NCBI GenBank assembly: GCA_035577985.1
Contig: DATJZY010000154.1
Location: 1-52,896, forward strand
Origin: Candidatus Eisenbacteria bacterium
GTDB lineage: Bacteria; Desulfobacterota; Binatia; DP-6
Direction of reading: 5' to 3'
Length of the DNA stretch: 52,896 nucleotides
The notes under the pieces are model-generated. The model saw only the letters and a list, made by a program, of their open reading frames with translations, searched no databases and had not been told where the DNA came from. This document shows, in pieces, positions 27,243 to 38,305 of this stretch; position 1 is the first letter of the stretch, and each line of letters begins with the position of its first letter. Made by a program: the position numbers and the translations under genes.

Positions 27243-27813
27243 TGGCTTTCACCACCGTGTGGACCTCGCTCAACAGCCGCACCGTCCGCGGCGTCACCTC
27301 GACCTCGAGCCCCAGCCCCTGCACGTCGAGCGTCTTGCCGTGGATGGTGACGGCGCCCGGCGCGCTGATGCGGTCCTTCGCGTGGTCGTAGAACGCCTCG
27401 GCGGTGCGGAGCTCGAGATCGTCGATCACGAGCACGACGTCGCCTCGCAGCGTGACGCCCGCCAGCTCCTTGCCATCGAGCGTCAGCTGTCCCTCGTTGC
27501 CGACGAGCTGCGCGCGACGCGTACCGTCGTCGAGGAAGAAGGTCACCACGGGCTTGCGCACGACGACCTGGCCGTCGCTGTCGAAGTATTGTGCGTCCTC
27601 GGCTTGCACCTCCCAGACGGCCTTGCCGCTCTTCATCTTCACGCGGCGGAAGCTCTGGATGTGCTGGGCCACCTCGGGCACGAAATCGGCGCCGAGATCG
27701 GCGACGGTGCGCGGGCGGCGCGCCGTGACGTTCTGCCACGTCGCCACGGCGATTCCCGCGAGCGCGGCGGCCACGACGGTGAGCAGCGCCGCCCGTAACC
27801 GTGACCTCCGCAT
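27226..27813 (-). CDS. lptC: LPS export system protein LptC
   Basis: 195 residues. One N-terminal transmembrane helix (AALLTVVAAALAGIAVATW) anchors the protein and the rest is a periplasmic jellyroll: MKSGKAVWEVQAEDAQYF, LRGDVVLVIDDLELRTAEAFYD, KTLDVQGLGLEVEV. It passes LPS from LptBFG to LptA. It ends inside the lptA start region, overlapping by 17 bases. The match is by fold pattern and gene order, as the family is poorly conserved in sequence. Confidence 0.9.
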   Translation of the reverse strand: MRRSRLRAALLTVVAAALAGIAVATWQNVTARRPRTVADLGADFVPEVAQHIQSFRRVKMKSGKAVWEVQAEDAQYFDSDGQVVVRKPVVTFFLDDGTRRAQLVGNEGQLTLDGKELAGVTLRGDVVLVIDDLELRTAEAFYDHAKDRISAPGAVTIHGKTLDVQGLGLEVEVTPRTVRLLSEVHTVVKANAEHS

Positions 27814-27868
27814 GGGCGTGACTCCGGCGAATCGCTACCACGCACCCCGGAGGGAGTAAAGGCGACGA

Positions 27869-28834
27869 TCACGCGTCCGCGGACAGCTCGTCGACGCTCG
27901 TCTCGCCATCGGGCTGCCGTCGCCAGCGCTCGTGCCACCACACCCACTCGGCGGGTGATTCCCGGATCGCGTCCTCGATCGATCGCGTGAAGCGCGCGGT
28001 GAGATCCATCACCTTGCCGGTGCCAGGTCGGATCGGCACGCGCTCGAACCGGATCACGTGGCGACCCGAGGGGCGGCGGTGGATGAACACGGTGACGACG
28101 GGCGCCTTCGTGCGCAGCGCGAGGATCGCCGCGCCGGGCGGCGTATGCGCCGGGCGTCCGAAGAACGGCACGAACACGCCTCCGCCCCGGCTATCCTGGT
28201 CGATCAGCATGGCGACGATGCGGTTGCGCCCGAGCGCTTCGCGCACGTTGGCGAGGAAGCGCGGATCGTCGCGGAGCAGGATCTCCATGCCGGCGCCGCC
28301 CCGGAACCGCCGCACGAGCGCGTCGAACCGCTCGTCGTTCACCCGGCGCGCGACGACGGAGAGCCCGTAGCCGAGCGATGCAATGCGCGCAGCGAGGAGC
28401 TCCCAGTTCCCGACGTGTCCGGTGATCGCGAGGCAGCCGCGCCCGCCGGCAAGGGCCTCGTCGAGGAGCTCGCGGCGCTCGATCTGCACGTACTCCGCGT
28501 CGCGCGCGAGGCGCGGCCAGAGCGCCAGCTCCGCGTACGATTGCCCCGCGTGCCGGAAGGTCGCGCGCACGAGGGCGACGCGCTCGCGTTCGCCCAGCTC
28601 CGGAAAGGCGAGCGCGACGTGCTCGCGCGCGAGCCGGCGCGGCTTCCCCAACAGGCCGTGTGCGGCGCTGCCGAGCGCGCGCCCGAGCCCGAGGGCTATC
28701 GGAGCCGGCAGGAGCCCCACGGTCCGCGCGACGAGGTAGATCCCGCGTGCGAGCACGGCGTTGCGCGGCCCGCGCGTGGCGCGCCGCATGCGCCGCCAGA
28801 GCGTCTTCTTCCGTTTCGGCGCCGGAACCGCCAC
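27869..28834 (-). CDS. Lysophospholipid/lipid A acyltransferase (LpxL/HtrB family)
   Basis: 321 residues from GTG 28834. The H-x4-E acyltransferase motif is TGHVGNWE, with the companion DQDSRGGGVFVPFFGRPAHTP and the C-terminal EWVWWHERWR, which is diagnostic for LpxL, LpxM and LpxP. These enzymes add a secondary acyl chain to Kdo2-lipid IVA at the inner membrane, using acyl-ACP. It starts 6 bases after kdsD and occupies the slot where kdsC normally sits between kdsD and lptC. A different acyl acceptor cannot be excluded, but the surrounding Kdo/LPS genes support lipid A. Confidence 0.9.
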   Translation of the reverse strand: MAVPAPKRKKTLWRRMRRATRGPRNAVLARGIYLVARTVGLLPAPIALGLGRALGSAAHGLLGKPRRLAREHVALAFPELGERERVALVRATFRHAGQSYAELALWPRLARDAEYVQIERRELLDEALAGGRGCLAITGHVGNWELLAARIASLGYGLSVVARRVNDERFDALVRRFRGGAGMEILLRDDPRFLANVREALGRNRIVAMLIDQDSRGGGVFVPFFGRPAHTPPGAAILALRTKAPVVTVFIHRRPSGRHVIRFERVPIRPGTGKVMDLTARFTRSIEDAIRESPAEWVWWHERWRRQPDGETSVDELSADA

Positions 28835-28840
28835 GCGTGC

Positions 28841-29821
28841 CTACACGATCCCGGCGCGGAGCAGGTCGTGCAGGTGGATCACGCCGAGGGGTTTGCGCGA
28901 GCCGTCCCCGAGCACGACGAGCGCGGTGATCTTGTGGCGCTCCATCACGGCGAGCGCCTGCCCGCCGATCGCCGAGCCCGCGATCGTCTTCGGCGTGCGC
29001 GTCATCAGGTCGCGCGCCGTGAGCGTGCGGATGTCGGCCGCGCGCTCGAGGCCGCGGCGCAGATCGCCGTCGGTCACGATCCCGGCCAGGCCGCCGGCGG
29101 CATCGACGACCGCGGTGATGCCGAGCCGCTTCGTCGTCATCTCGACGAGCACGTCCTTCAGCGATGCGGTCTCGGCCACGACCGGCATCTCCTCGCCGCT
29201 GTGCATGAGGTCGTCGACGCGGACGAGCTTGCGGCCGAGGGCGCCGCCCGGGTGCAGGAGCGCGAAATCCTCCGCGGTGAAGCCGCGCTCCTCGACGAGG
29301 GACGCGGCGAGCGCGTCGCCGAGCGCCATCATCGTGGTCGTGCTCGCCATGGGCGCGAGGCCCAGCGGGCAGCCCTCGTCGGTGACACTGACGTCGAGCA
29401 TCACGTCGGCGGCGCGCGCGAGCGACGAGGTGGCGCTGCCGGTCATGGCGATGAGCGGCACGTCGAAGCGACGGATGACGGGCAGGAGCTGCAACACTTC
29501 GGTCTCGCCACTGTACGAGATGGCGAGGACGACGTCGCCGCGCGCCAGCGTGCCGGCGTCGCCGTGACTGCCCTCGGCGGCATGGAGGAACACGGCCGAC
29601 GACCCGGTCGACGCGAGCGTGGCGGCGATCTTGCGCCCGACGATGCCGGCCTTGCCGATGCCGGTGACGACGATCTTGCCGCGGCAGGCGAGCAGCAGGT
29701 CGAGCGCCCGCGTGAACGACGCGTCGAGGCGATCGCGCAGGCCGGCGAGCGCACGCACCTCGATGTCGAGCACGCGGCGCGCGCGGTTCGTGCGATCCTC
29801 CGATGGGCGTCGCGCGCTCAC
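28841..29821 (-). CDS. kdsD: D-arabinose-5-phosphate isomerase KdsD
   Basis: 326 residues from the GTG at 29821 that overlaps the kdsA stop (GTGA). The SIS domain has VVTGIGKAGIVGRKIAATLAS, LHAAEGSHGDAG and AISYSGETEVL. It is followed by FALLHPGGALGRKL and a tandem CBS domain pair at the C-terminus, the full KdsD/KpsF architecture. It converts ribulose-5-phosphate to arabinose-5-phosphate, the precursor of Kdo. It feeds kdsA directly in this operon. Confidence 0.96.
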   Translation of the reverse strand: MSARRPSEDRTNRARRVLDIEVRALAGLRDRLDASFTRALDLLLACRGKIVVTGIGKAGIVGRKIAATLASTGSSAVFLHAAEGSHGDAGTLARGDVVLAISYSGETEVLQLLPVIRRFDVPLIAMTGSATSSLARAADVMLDVSVTDEGCPLGLAPMASTTTMMALGDALAASLVEERGFTAEDFALLHPGGALGRKLVRVDDLMHSGEEMPVVAETASLKDVLVEMTTKRLGITAVVDAAGGLAGIVTDGDLRRGLERAADIRTLTARDLMTRTPKTIAGSAIGGQALAVMERHKITALVVLGDGSRKPLGVIHLHDLLRAGIV

Positions 29822-30654
29822 GCGCGCTCCCGGCGCACGCGGTCGATCGCGACGAGCTGCGCCCACAGTGCCGGCACGTCGGCGAGCGGTACGCTGGTCG
29901 CGCCGTCCGATAGCGCCCGCGTCGGATCCTCGTGCACCTCCATGAAGACGGCATCGCAGCCCGCCGCGACGGCGGCGCGTGCGAGCGGCGCCACGAAACG
30001 GCGATCCCCGCCCGACTGCGTGCCCTGGCCCCCGGGCTGCTGCACGCTGTGCGTGGCGTCGTAGACGACCGGACACCCCGTCTCGGCGAGGACGGCGAGC
30101 GAGCGCAGGTCGGAGACGAGGTCGTTGTAGCCGAACGCGAAGCCGCGCTCGGTGACCAGGAGCTGCGTGTTGCCGGTCGAGCGCGCCTTCTCGACCACGC
30201 GCCCCATCTCGGCCGGCGACAGGAACTGTCCCTTCTTCAGGTTGACGGGTCTTCCCGCCGCGGCGACGGCGACGACGAAATCGGTCTGGCGGCACAGGAA
30301 GGCGGGCGTCTGCAGCACGTCGACCACCGCCGCGACGGCACGGATCTGGCTCGCCTCGTGGACGTCGGTCAGCACCGGCAGCGCCGTCGCGCGCCGGACG
30401 TCGTCGAGGATGCGGAGTCCCTCGTCCATGCCGACGCCGCGGAAGCCGCCGATCGAGGTGCGGTTGGCCTTGTCGAAGGACGATTTGTAGACGAGCCCCA
30501 CGCCCGTCTTCTCGGCGAGCGTGGCGAGCGCATCGGCGTGGCGAAGCGCGGCGTCGCGCGATTCGATCACGCACGGCCCGGCGATGAGCGCGAGCGGCGC
30601 ACCGCCGCCGATCGTGATCGAGCCGACGCGTACCGCGGTGGCGGGCGCGTGCAC
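29818..30654 (-). CDS. kdsA: 3-deoxy-8-phosphooctulonate synthase (Kdo-8-phosphate synthase)
   Basis: 278 residues. It condenses arabinose-5-phosphate and phosphoenolpyruvate to Kdo-8-phosphate. Family motifs include LIAGPCVIESRD, SFDKANRTSIGGFRG, VLTDVHEASQ, DVLQTPAFLCRQTD, NLKKGQFLSP, TERGFAFGYN and DATHSVQQPGGQG. The presence of Cys in AGPCVIE suggests the metal-dependent class, but this should be confirmed by alignment. GTG start at 30654, seven bases after pyrG. Confidence 0.96.
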   Translation of the reverse strand: MHAPATAVRVGSITIGGGAPLALIAGPCVIESRDAALRHADALATLAEKTGVGLVYKSSFDKANRTSIGGFRGVGMDEGLRILDDVRRATALPVLTDVHEASQIRAVAAVVDVLQTPAFLCRQTDFVVAVAAAGRPVNLKKGQFLSPAEMGRVVEKARSTGNTQLLVTERGFAFGYNDLVSDLRSLAVLAETGCPVVYDATHSVQQPGGQGTQSGGDRRFVAPLARAAVAAGCDAVFMEVHEDPTRALSDGATSVPLADVPALWAQLVAIDRVRRERA

Positions 30655-30661
30655 CGGCCTC

Positions 30662-33190
<2,529 letters not shown>

Positions 33191-33214
33191 CTATAGGAGT
33201 CGCTCCGAGGGGCG

Positions 33215-33607
33215 TCAATTCGAAGGCCCGCTATCGCCGGTTCGCATCCACGCCATCGCGAAGAGGACGGCGAGCGCGAGGTCGATCAGCGCCGTCGGGA
33301 GCATCCCGGCAGCGGTGCGGCCGATCGTGACGAGCACGACGACCGCGAGACCGTAGCCGAGCTTCTCCATGATCGACGGGATCATCATGTCGCGATGGCG
33401 GACAGGATCGCGTGCCACGAGCAGGAACAGCACTTGGAACGCGAGCGCGACCCCCGCGAAGCCGTAGAAGAACTCCGGATGCGTCACCGGCGGCGGGAAG
33501 ACCTGGCCGAGATATCCCTCGACGAAGTACATCGGGAGCAGGCACACGATCCCGTAGATGCCCGCAGCCCCGAACACGCGCCGCGCGAATCGTGCGCCGT
33601 CGCTCAT
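33215..33607 (-). CDS. Small integral membrane protein of unknown function
   Basis: 130 residues with four predicted transmembrane segments (FGAAGIYGIVCLLPMYFV, EFFYGFAGVALAFQVLFLLV, LGYGLAVVVLVTIG and ALIDLALAVLFAMAWM). There is a short basic loop with VARDPVRHRDMMIPSIMEK between the second and third. The layout resembles small DUF-type membrane proteins common in soil bacteria but no function is known. The ATG overlaps the stop of the gene at 33604-34047 by four bases, so both are translated together. It is the last gene before the kdsB promoter region, on the same strand. Confidence 0.7.
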   Translation of the reverse strand: MSDGARFARRVFGAAGIYGIVCLLPMYFVEGYLGQVFPPPVTHPEFFYGFAGVALAFQVLFLLVARDPVRHRDMMIPSIMEKLGYGLAVVVLVTIGRTAAGMLPTALIDLALAVLFAMAWMRTGDSGPSN

Positions 33608-34047
33608 GCGCTTCTCCTTCGGTGCGCCCGCGTGCGCGATCGGGTCCGGCGTCCCCGGGCGCGCTCGCGTCGCGGCGTCGGCTCGACGCCGATGCGCGGA
33701 TCGTCGGCGAGCGCGAGCGCGGCGAGGCGCCGCGCGTCGTCCTCGAACGAGTCGCCGCTCGCCGCGAGGTAGAGCCACTTGCCGAGCACCGGATGCGGGC
33801 GGAGCGCCGCCACGGTCCTGCGGAGCGACGCGTGGTGCTCCTTCGCGGTCGCGACCAGCACGCCGTCCCAGTGAGCCCTGCCCTCGGCGAGGGCGAGCTT
33901 CAGCCGCCCATGGAGATAGCAGGACAGGCACCCGAACGTCCTGCGCGTGACGAACGACTCGTCGGCGGTGATGTCCTCGACCAGCTCGCCGTACCGGTGG
34001 CGTAGCAGCCGCTCGAGGGAACGCACGTCGTCGCCGGCGGCAGCCAC
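33604..34047 (-). CDS. Conserved hypothetical protein, possibly TfoX-N-like
   Basis: 147 residues. The core VTRRTFGCLSCYLHGRLKLA followed by HWDGVLVATAKEHHASL and VLGKWLYLA looks like a small alpha/beta domain; the arrangement of the R-x-F-G strand turn resembles TfoX N-terminal domains, weakly. The last 25 residues are almost all Arg, Thr and Ala, possibly a disordered nucleic-acid-binding tail. It is coupled to the membrane protein downstream by ATGA. I do not recognise a characterised homolog. Confidence 0.55.
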   Translation of the reverse strand: MAAAGDDVRSLERLLRHRYGELVEDITADESFVTRRTFGCLSCYLHGRLKLALAEGRAHWDGVLVATAKEHHASLRRTVAALRPHPVLGKWLYLAASGDSFEDDARRLAALALADDPRIGVEPTPRRERARGRRTRSRTRAHRRRSA

Positions 34048-34086
34048 GCCTCCGCCATGCCGCGGCCGGCGAGCCAGCTCAAGGGC

Positions 34087-35310
34087 TCACAGGTAGTGCT
34101 GGAACTGGCGCACCATCCGGCCGACGTAGCCGCTCGGCCGGTGGTAGCGCGTGTGCAGCATCGTGCCCGACGCGATCCCGACCCAGAGCACGAGCGCCGC
34201 GTACGCGATCCGGCGCTGCGGCCGCCCGAGCCGCGCGACCATCGTGTCGAGCACGTGGGCGACGGCGAGCGTCGCGTACGGCAGGAGGTCGAACTGCCAG
34301 TACGCGTGATAGCGCGCGCTCGAGGGGAAGCCGGCGAGCGGAACGAACCCGGCGAGACCCAGGAGCGCGACGAGACGTGCGCGGGGCGAGAAGGTCCGGC
34401 CGCGCCACCAGTCGGCGAGGAGGCTGCCCGCGACCACCACCTGCGCGATCAGCACGGGCTCGGTGAAGTAGCGCCGGTTGTAGTCGACGATCTTTCCGAC
34501 GAGCTGCCACCAGTGGTACTGGCCATGGAGGCGGAGGCGGAAGCGGGCCGCCCTGCCGAGCTCGAGCAGGCCGACCGCGCTGCTGGTCCACGCGGCGACG
34601 GCGGCGCCGAGGAGCGGGCCCACGACGAGCGCCGCGATCGCGACCGTGAGGAACGCGCGTCCCTCGCCGCCTCGCCACCGCCGAAGCGCGTCGCCGGCCA
34701 TCACCAGGAGCGCGAGCAGGATCGGCCAGTCGATCAGCGTGCCGGCCGCGACGAGAAGGAACGTCGCGGTGGGGAACCCGTGTCCGCCGCGCTCAGCCCA
34801 GCGCCAGTACATGACCACCGCCCCCACCATGAACGGAAGGACGAAGGGCTCGAAGTTCACGAGCTTGCCGAAGAACGAGCTCATCGGCACGACGACGAAG
34901 ACGAACGCCGCGACGAGCCCCGGCGGTCCCGGGTAGCAGGCGCGCAGGATCGCGAAGACGATCAGCGCCGTCGCCAGGTGAAAGAGCGCCGCGAGCGATC
35001 GCGCGACCAGCGGCGAGTCGGCGCCGAGCAGGCGGAACCATCCCGCGAGCAGCAACCCGAGCCCCGGCGGATGGTGCCCGTACGGCACCATGCGGCCGTC
35101 GCGCGCGTCGTAGAAGAAGTCGCGCCCGCCCGTCACCGCGAGGCCGCGCACGAGATGCGTGCGCGCATACGACGAGTATCGCCGCCCGTTGTCGTCGTGG
35201 AGATAGCGCCACGGGTCGCCGACGTGGAGCGACAGCAACGCGACGAGCAGCCCCAGCGCCAGCGCGATCGTCCGTCCCGACAGCCCCGTGCTCCTCGTCC
35301 GCTCCGGCAC
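34087..35310 (-). CDS. Polytopic membrane glycosyltransferase (GT39/ArnT-like)
   Basis: About 407 residues from the GTG at 35310; other starts are possible. There are about ten hydrophobic helices. The first periplasmic loop holds the acidic pair in HVGDPWRYLHDDNG and the motif VPYGHHPPGLGLLLAGWFRLLG, typical of GT-C fold enzymes that use polyprenyl-phosphate sugars (ArnT/PMT/GT39 group), where the Asp in the first loop is catalytic. The acceptor might be lipid A or a surface glycan, but the sequence does not tell. It is divergent from the acyl-CoA dehydrogenase pair, with 94 bases between. Confidence 0.75.
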   Translation of the reverse strand: MPERTRSTGLSGRTIALALGLLVALLSLHVGDPWRYLHDDNGRRYSSYARTHLVRGLAVTGGRDFFYDARDGRMVPYGHHPPGLGLLLAGWFRLLGADSPLVARSLAALFHLATALIVFAILRACYPGPPGLVAAFVFVVVPMSSFFGKLVNFEPFVLPFMVGAVVMYWRWAERGGHGFPTATFLLVAAGTLIDWPILLALLVMAGDALRRWRGGEGRAFLTVAIAALVVGPLLGAAVAAWTSSAVGLLELGRAARFRLRLHGQYHWWQLVGKIVDYNRRYFTEPVLIAQVVVAGSLLADWWRGRTFSPRARLVALLGLAGFVPLAGFPSSARYHAYWQFDLLPYATLAVAHVLDTMVARLGRPQRRIAYAALVLWVGIASGTMLHTRYHRPSGYVGRMVRQFQHYL

Positions 35311-35404
35311 GGCTCGCCCAGTACCAAGCGGCACGCGCGCGGTCGACCCGCGCGCACCGGCCGCACGTGACAGCGCGACGGCCCACGTGCTAGCGACCGG
35401 GGTC

Positions 35405-36607
35405 ATGGATCTCACGGATTCCCCCGAGCACGTCGCGTTCCGCAAGGAAGTGCGTGCGTGGCTCAAGAAGCACGTCCCCGCCTGGCGCAAGGATCGCTCG
35501 GGCGATTCGCTCGAGTACGACGACCCCAGGCGCATCGAGCGAGCCAAGGAGTGGCAGCGCAAGCTCTACCACGCCGGCTACGTCGCGATGGGCTGGCCGA
35601 AGGAATACGGCGGCCAGGGCGCCGACGTGATGCAGCAGACGATCGTCAACGAGGAGCTGACGCGCGCGAGCGCGCCGACGCTGATCGGCATGATGGGTCT
35701 GCAGATGGTCGGTCCGACCCTCGTCATGCACGGCACCGAGGAGCAGAAGCGCACCTACCTGCCGAAGATCCTCGGCGCCGACGAGCTGTGGTGCCAGGGC
35801 TACTCGGAGCCGGGCTCGGGCTCGGATCTGGCCTCGCTCAAGACGCGCGCCGCGCTCGAGGGCGACCACTTCGTCGTGAACGGCCAGAAGATCTGGACGT
35901 CGGGCGCCCAGTACGCCGATCGCATGTTCTGCCTCGTCCGCACCGACCCCGAAGCGCCGAAGCACAAGGGCATCTCGTACATCCTGATCGACATGAAGTC
36001 GCCCGGCATCACGGTGCGCCCGCTCGTCCAGATGACGGGCGACCGTGGCTTCAACGAGGTGTTCTTCGAGGACGTCCGCGTGCCGCGCACGAACCTCGTG
36101 GGCAAGCTCAACGACGGCTGGACGGTCGCCAATTCGACGCTGTTCCACGAGCGCAACATGCTCGCCTCGACGACGCGCACGCAGATCCTGTTCGACAACC
36201 TCGTCCGCCGCGCGCGAGCCGAGAAGCGCGGCGGCCGGGCGGCGACGAAGGACCCGATCGTGCGCCAGCGGCTGGCCGACCTCGCCATCCGGGTCGAGAC
36301 GATGAGGCTCGAGGGCTACCGGCAGCTCACGGACGCGCTGCGCAAGCGGCCGCCCGGCATCAACGCGTCGGTGAACAAGCTCGTCACCTGCGAGCTGAAC
36401 CACCAGATCGACCGCGCCGCGCTCGAGATCATGGGCGAGGCGGGCTGGCTCACCAAGAAGGATCCGCACGTCCGCGACGCCGGCATCTGGCCGACCGACT
36501 ACATGTTCGCGCTCGGGCTCATCATCGGCGGCGGCACCGCCCAGATCCAGAAGAACATCATCGCCGAGCGTGGCCTCGGCCTGCCGCGCGAGGCGCGCCC
36601 CTCATGA
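35405..36607 (+). CDS. Acyl-CoA dehydrogenase, subunit 1 of an adjacent pair
   Basis: 400 residues with the full acyl-CoA dehydrogenase fold: N-terminal helical domain, the FAD-contacting CQGYSEPGSGSDLASLKTRA and WTSGAQYADRM in the middle beta domain, and C-terminal GGGTAQIQKNIIAERGLGLPR. It oxidises an acyl-CoA to the trans-2-enoyl-CoA, passing electrons to ETF. It overlaps the second dehydrogenase by four bases (ATGA). Such overlapping pairs of about 400 and 380 residues are typical of heterotetrameric (alpha2beta2) dehydrogenases used for steroid and bulky side chains in Actinobacteria and Proteobacteria. Confidence 0.93.
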   Translation: MDLTDSPEHVAFRKEVRAWLKKHVPAWRKDRSGDSLEYDDPRRIERAKEWQRKLYHAGYVAMGWPKEYGGQGADVMQQTIVNEELTRASAPTLIGMMGLQMVGPTLVMHGTEEQKRTYLPKILGADELWCQGYSEPGSGSDLASLKTRAALEGDHFVVNGQKIWTSGAQYADRMFCLVRTDPEAPKHKGISYILIDMKSPGITVRPLVQMTGDRGFNEVFFEDVRVPRTNLVGKLNDGWTVANSTLFHERNMLASTTRTQILFDNLVRRARAEKRGGRAATKDPIVRQRLADLAIRVETMRLEGYRQLTDALRKRPPGINASVNKLVTCELNHQIDRAALEIMGEAGWLTKKDPHVRDAGIWPTDYMFALGLIIGGGTAQIQKNIIAERGLGLPREARPS

Positions 36608-37743
36608 TCGACTTCGGCCTCTCCGAAGACCAGGAGGCGCTGCAACGCGCGGCCCGCGAGTTCCTGGCCGCCGAGTGCCCGCCCGCGCTCGCGCGTGCGA
36701 ACGCGGTCGACGGCGACGGCATCCCGCGCGCGCTCTACAAGAAGATGGCCGAGCTCGGCTGGATGGGCCTCGCGGTCCCCGAGAAGCTGGGCGGCCTCGG
36801 ACTCGCGACGCTCGACCTCGTGCTGGTGCTGGAGGAGATCGGGCGCGCGGTCGTGCCCGGGCCGTTCCTGCCGACGCAGCTCGTGATCGCCGCGCTCTTG
36901 AAGGCCGGTACCGCCGAGCAGCGCGCGCACTGGCTGCCGCGCTTCCTCGCCGCCGACGCCTTCGGCACCTTCGCGCTCGCCGAGGGCGACCAGGCGGTCG
37001 AGCCGGCCGGCGTGCAGGTGAGCGCGAAGAAGACGAAGGCCGGGTGGGTCTTGAATGGCACCAAGCTCTTCGTCCAGGACGCGCCGGGCGCCGACGTGCT
37101 CCTGGTCGCGGCGAGGACGAAGGCGGGGAACAAGGAAGCCGGCGTGTCGCTCTTCCTCGTCGAGCGCGGCACGAAAGGCCTCCGCGTCCGCCCGCAGGAC
37201 GGCTTCGACCTCACGCGACGGATCGGCGAGGTCACGTTGAAGAATGCGTTCGTGCCGAAATCGGCGCTGGTCGGGCCCGAGGGCAAGGCCTGGCCGATCG
37301 TCGCGCGCCTCATCGACCTCGCCTGCATCGGGATCGCCGCCGACAGCCTCGGCGGCGCCTGGCGGACCATCGAGATGGCGGTCGAGTACGCGAAGATGCG
37401 CGAGCAGTTCGGCCGCAAGATCGGCTCGTTCCAGGCGCTCAAGCACATCGCCGCCGAGATGGTGGCGGACGTGGAGCCCTCGCGTTCGCTGCTCTGGTAC
37501 GCGGCCTACGCCTACGACGCGCGACCGGCGAAGGAATCGTCGTGCGCGGCCGCGATGGCGAAGGCCGCGCTCGGCGACATCTACAGCCGCACGGCGCGGC
37601 GGGCGGTCGAGATGCACGGCGGCATCGGCTTCACGTGGGAGTTCGACCTGCACCTGTGGTTCAAGCGGGCGCACGTGAACGAGGTCGCCTACGGGGACCC
37701 CGTCTTCCACCGCGAGCGGGTCGCGGCGCTCGAAGGGTTCTGA
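36604..37743 (+). CDS. Acyl-CoA dehydrogenase, subunit 2 of an adjacent pair
   Basis: 379 residues. Features are FGLSEDQEALQRAAREFL at the start, LGGLGLATLDLVLVLEEIG, FALAEGDQ where the first protein has SEPGSGSD (so the FAD loop is altered), QFGRKIGSFQALKHIAAEM, and the catalytic-type MHGGIGFTWE near the C-terminus. The FAD-binding and catalytic marks are split between this protein and its neighbour: it keeps the GGIGFTWE Glu while the first keeps the SEPGSGSD loop. That fits one shared active site per heterodimer. The ATG overlaps the upstream stop by four bases. Confidence 0.92.
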   Translation: MIDFGLSEDQEALQRAAREFLAAECPPALARANAVDGDGIPRALYKKMAELGWMGLAVPEKLGGLGLATLDLVLVLEEIGRAVVPGPFLPTQLVIAALLKAGTAEQRAHWLPRFLAADAFGTFALAEGDQAVEPAGVQVSAKKTKAGWVLNGTKLFVQDAPGADVLLVAARTKAGNKEAGVSLFLVERGTKGLRVRPQDGFDLTRRIGEVTLKNAFVPKSALVGPEGKAWPIVARLIDLACIGIAADSLGGAWRTIEMAVEYAKMREQFGRKIGSFQALKHIAAEMVADVEPSRSLLWYAAYAYDARPAKESSCAAAMAKAALGDIYSRTARRAVEMHGGIGFTWEFDLHLWFKRAHVNEVAYGDPVFHRERVAALEGF

Positions 37744-37823
37744 GTTGTAACGGCCGACGGCCCGCGGCATCTCTCGGGCAGCCCGGGCACGGAGCCCGGC
37801 CACCGTTCATCAGGGAGGCCGCC

Positions 37824-38300
37824 ATGACGATCCGCGCTACCCGTCTCTCGCTGGCCCTGCTGCTCGCGCTCGGCGCGATCCCCGCGTTCGCCGAGCACGA
37901 GGGCGATCACGCCCAACACGGCACACAGACCGTGACGCTCGACGGCAACGACGTGCGGCCCTCCACGACGAACCTCGCCCACGGCGACGTCGTGTCGTTC
38001 GTCAACTACTCGGTGCACCCGATCAAGGTCGTGTTCACGGACCCGGCCGATCTGAAGGAGAAGATCCACTGTGGTCTCGTGAAGGGTGCGGGCGGCGCCG
38101 CCGCCGATTCGCCTCCGTGGGCGCTCTTCACCTGGGAGAACGACAAGCTGGTCGGCACCCTGCCGCCCGGTCGCTTCGCGAGCGTCTGCTCGCTCGAGCC
38201 GGGAGCCTACGCGTTCACCGCGATGATCGTGGGCGGCGACCACAAGGGCGCCGGACCGGGCAGCATCCTTCCCGCCAAGGGTCAGATCGTAGTGAAATAG
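37824..38300 (+). CDS. Secreted cupredoxin-like protein
   Basis: 158 residues with a signal peptide (TRLSLALLLALGAIPAFA) and a GGGAGG Shine-Dalgarno site. The mature protein begins with a His-rich stretch (EHEGDHAQHGTQ) that may bind metal. The strands DVVSFVNYSVHPIKVVF and FASVCSLEPGAYAFTAMIVGG look like a plastocyanin fold; one His and one Cys are placed as copper ligands, but the last Met/His ligand is not certain. A second Cys (KIHCGL) could instead make a disulfide. It is followed 5 bases later by a TlpA-type thioredoxin, which hints at copper or disulfide handling in the periplasm. Confidence 0.68.
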   Translation: MTIRATRLSLALLLALGAIPAFAEHEGDHAQHGTQTVTLDGNDVRPSTTNLAHGDVVSFVNYSVHPIKVVFTDPADLKEKIHCGLVKGAGGAAADSPPWALFTWENDKLVGTLPPGRFASVCSLEPGAYAFTAMIVGGDHKGAGPGSILPAKGQIVVK

Positions 38301-38305
38301 CTCCC

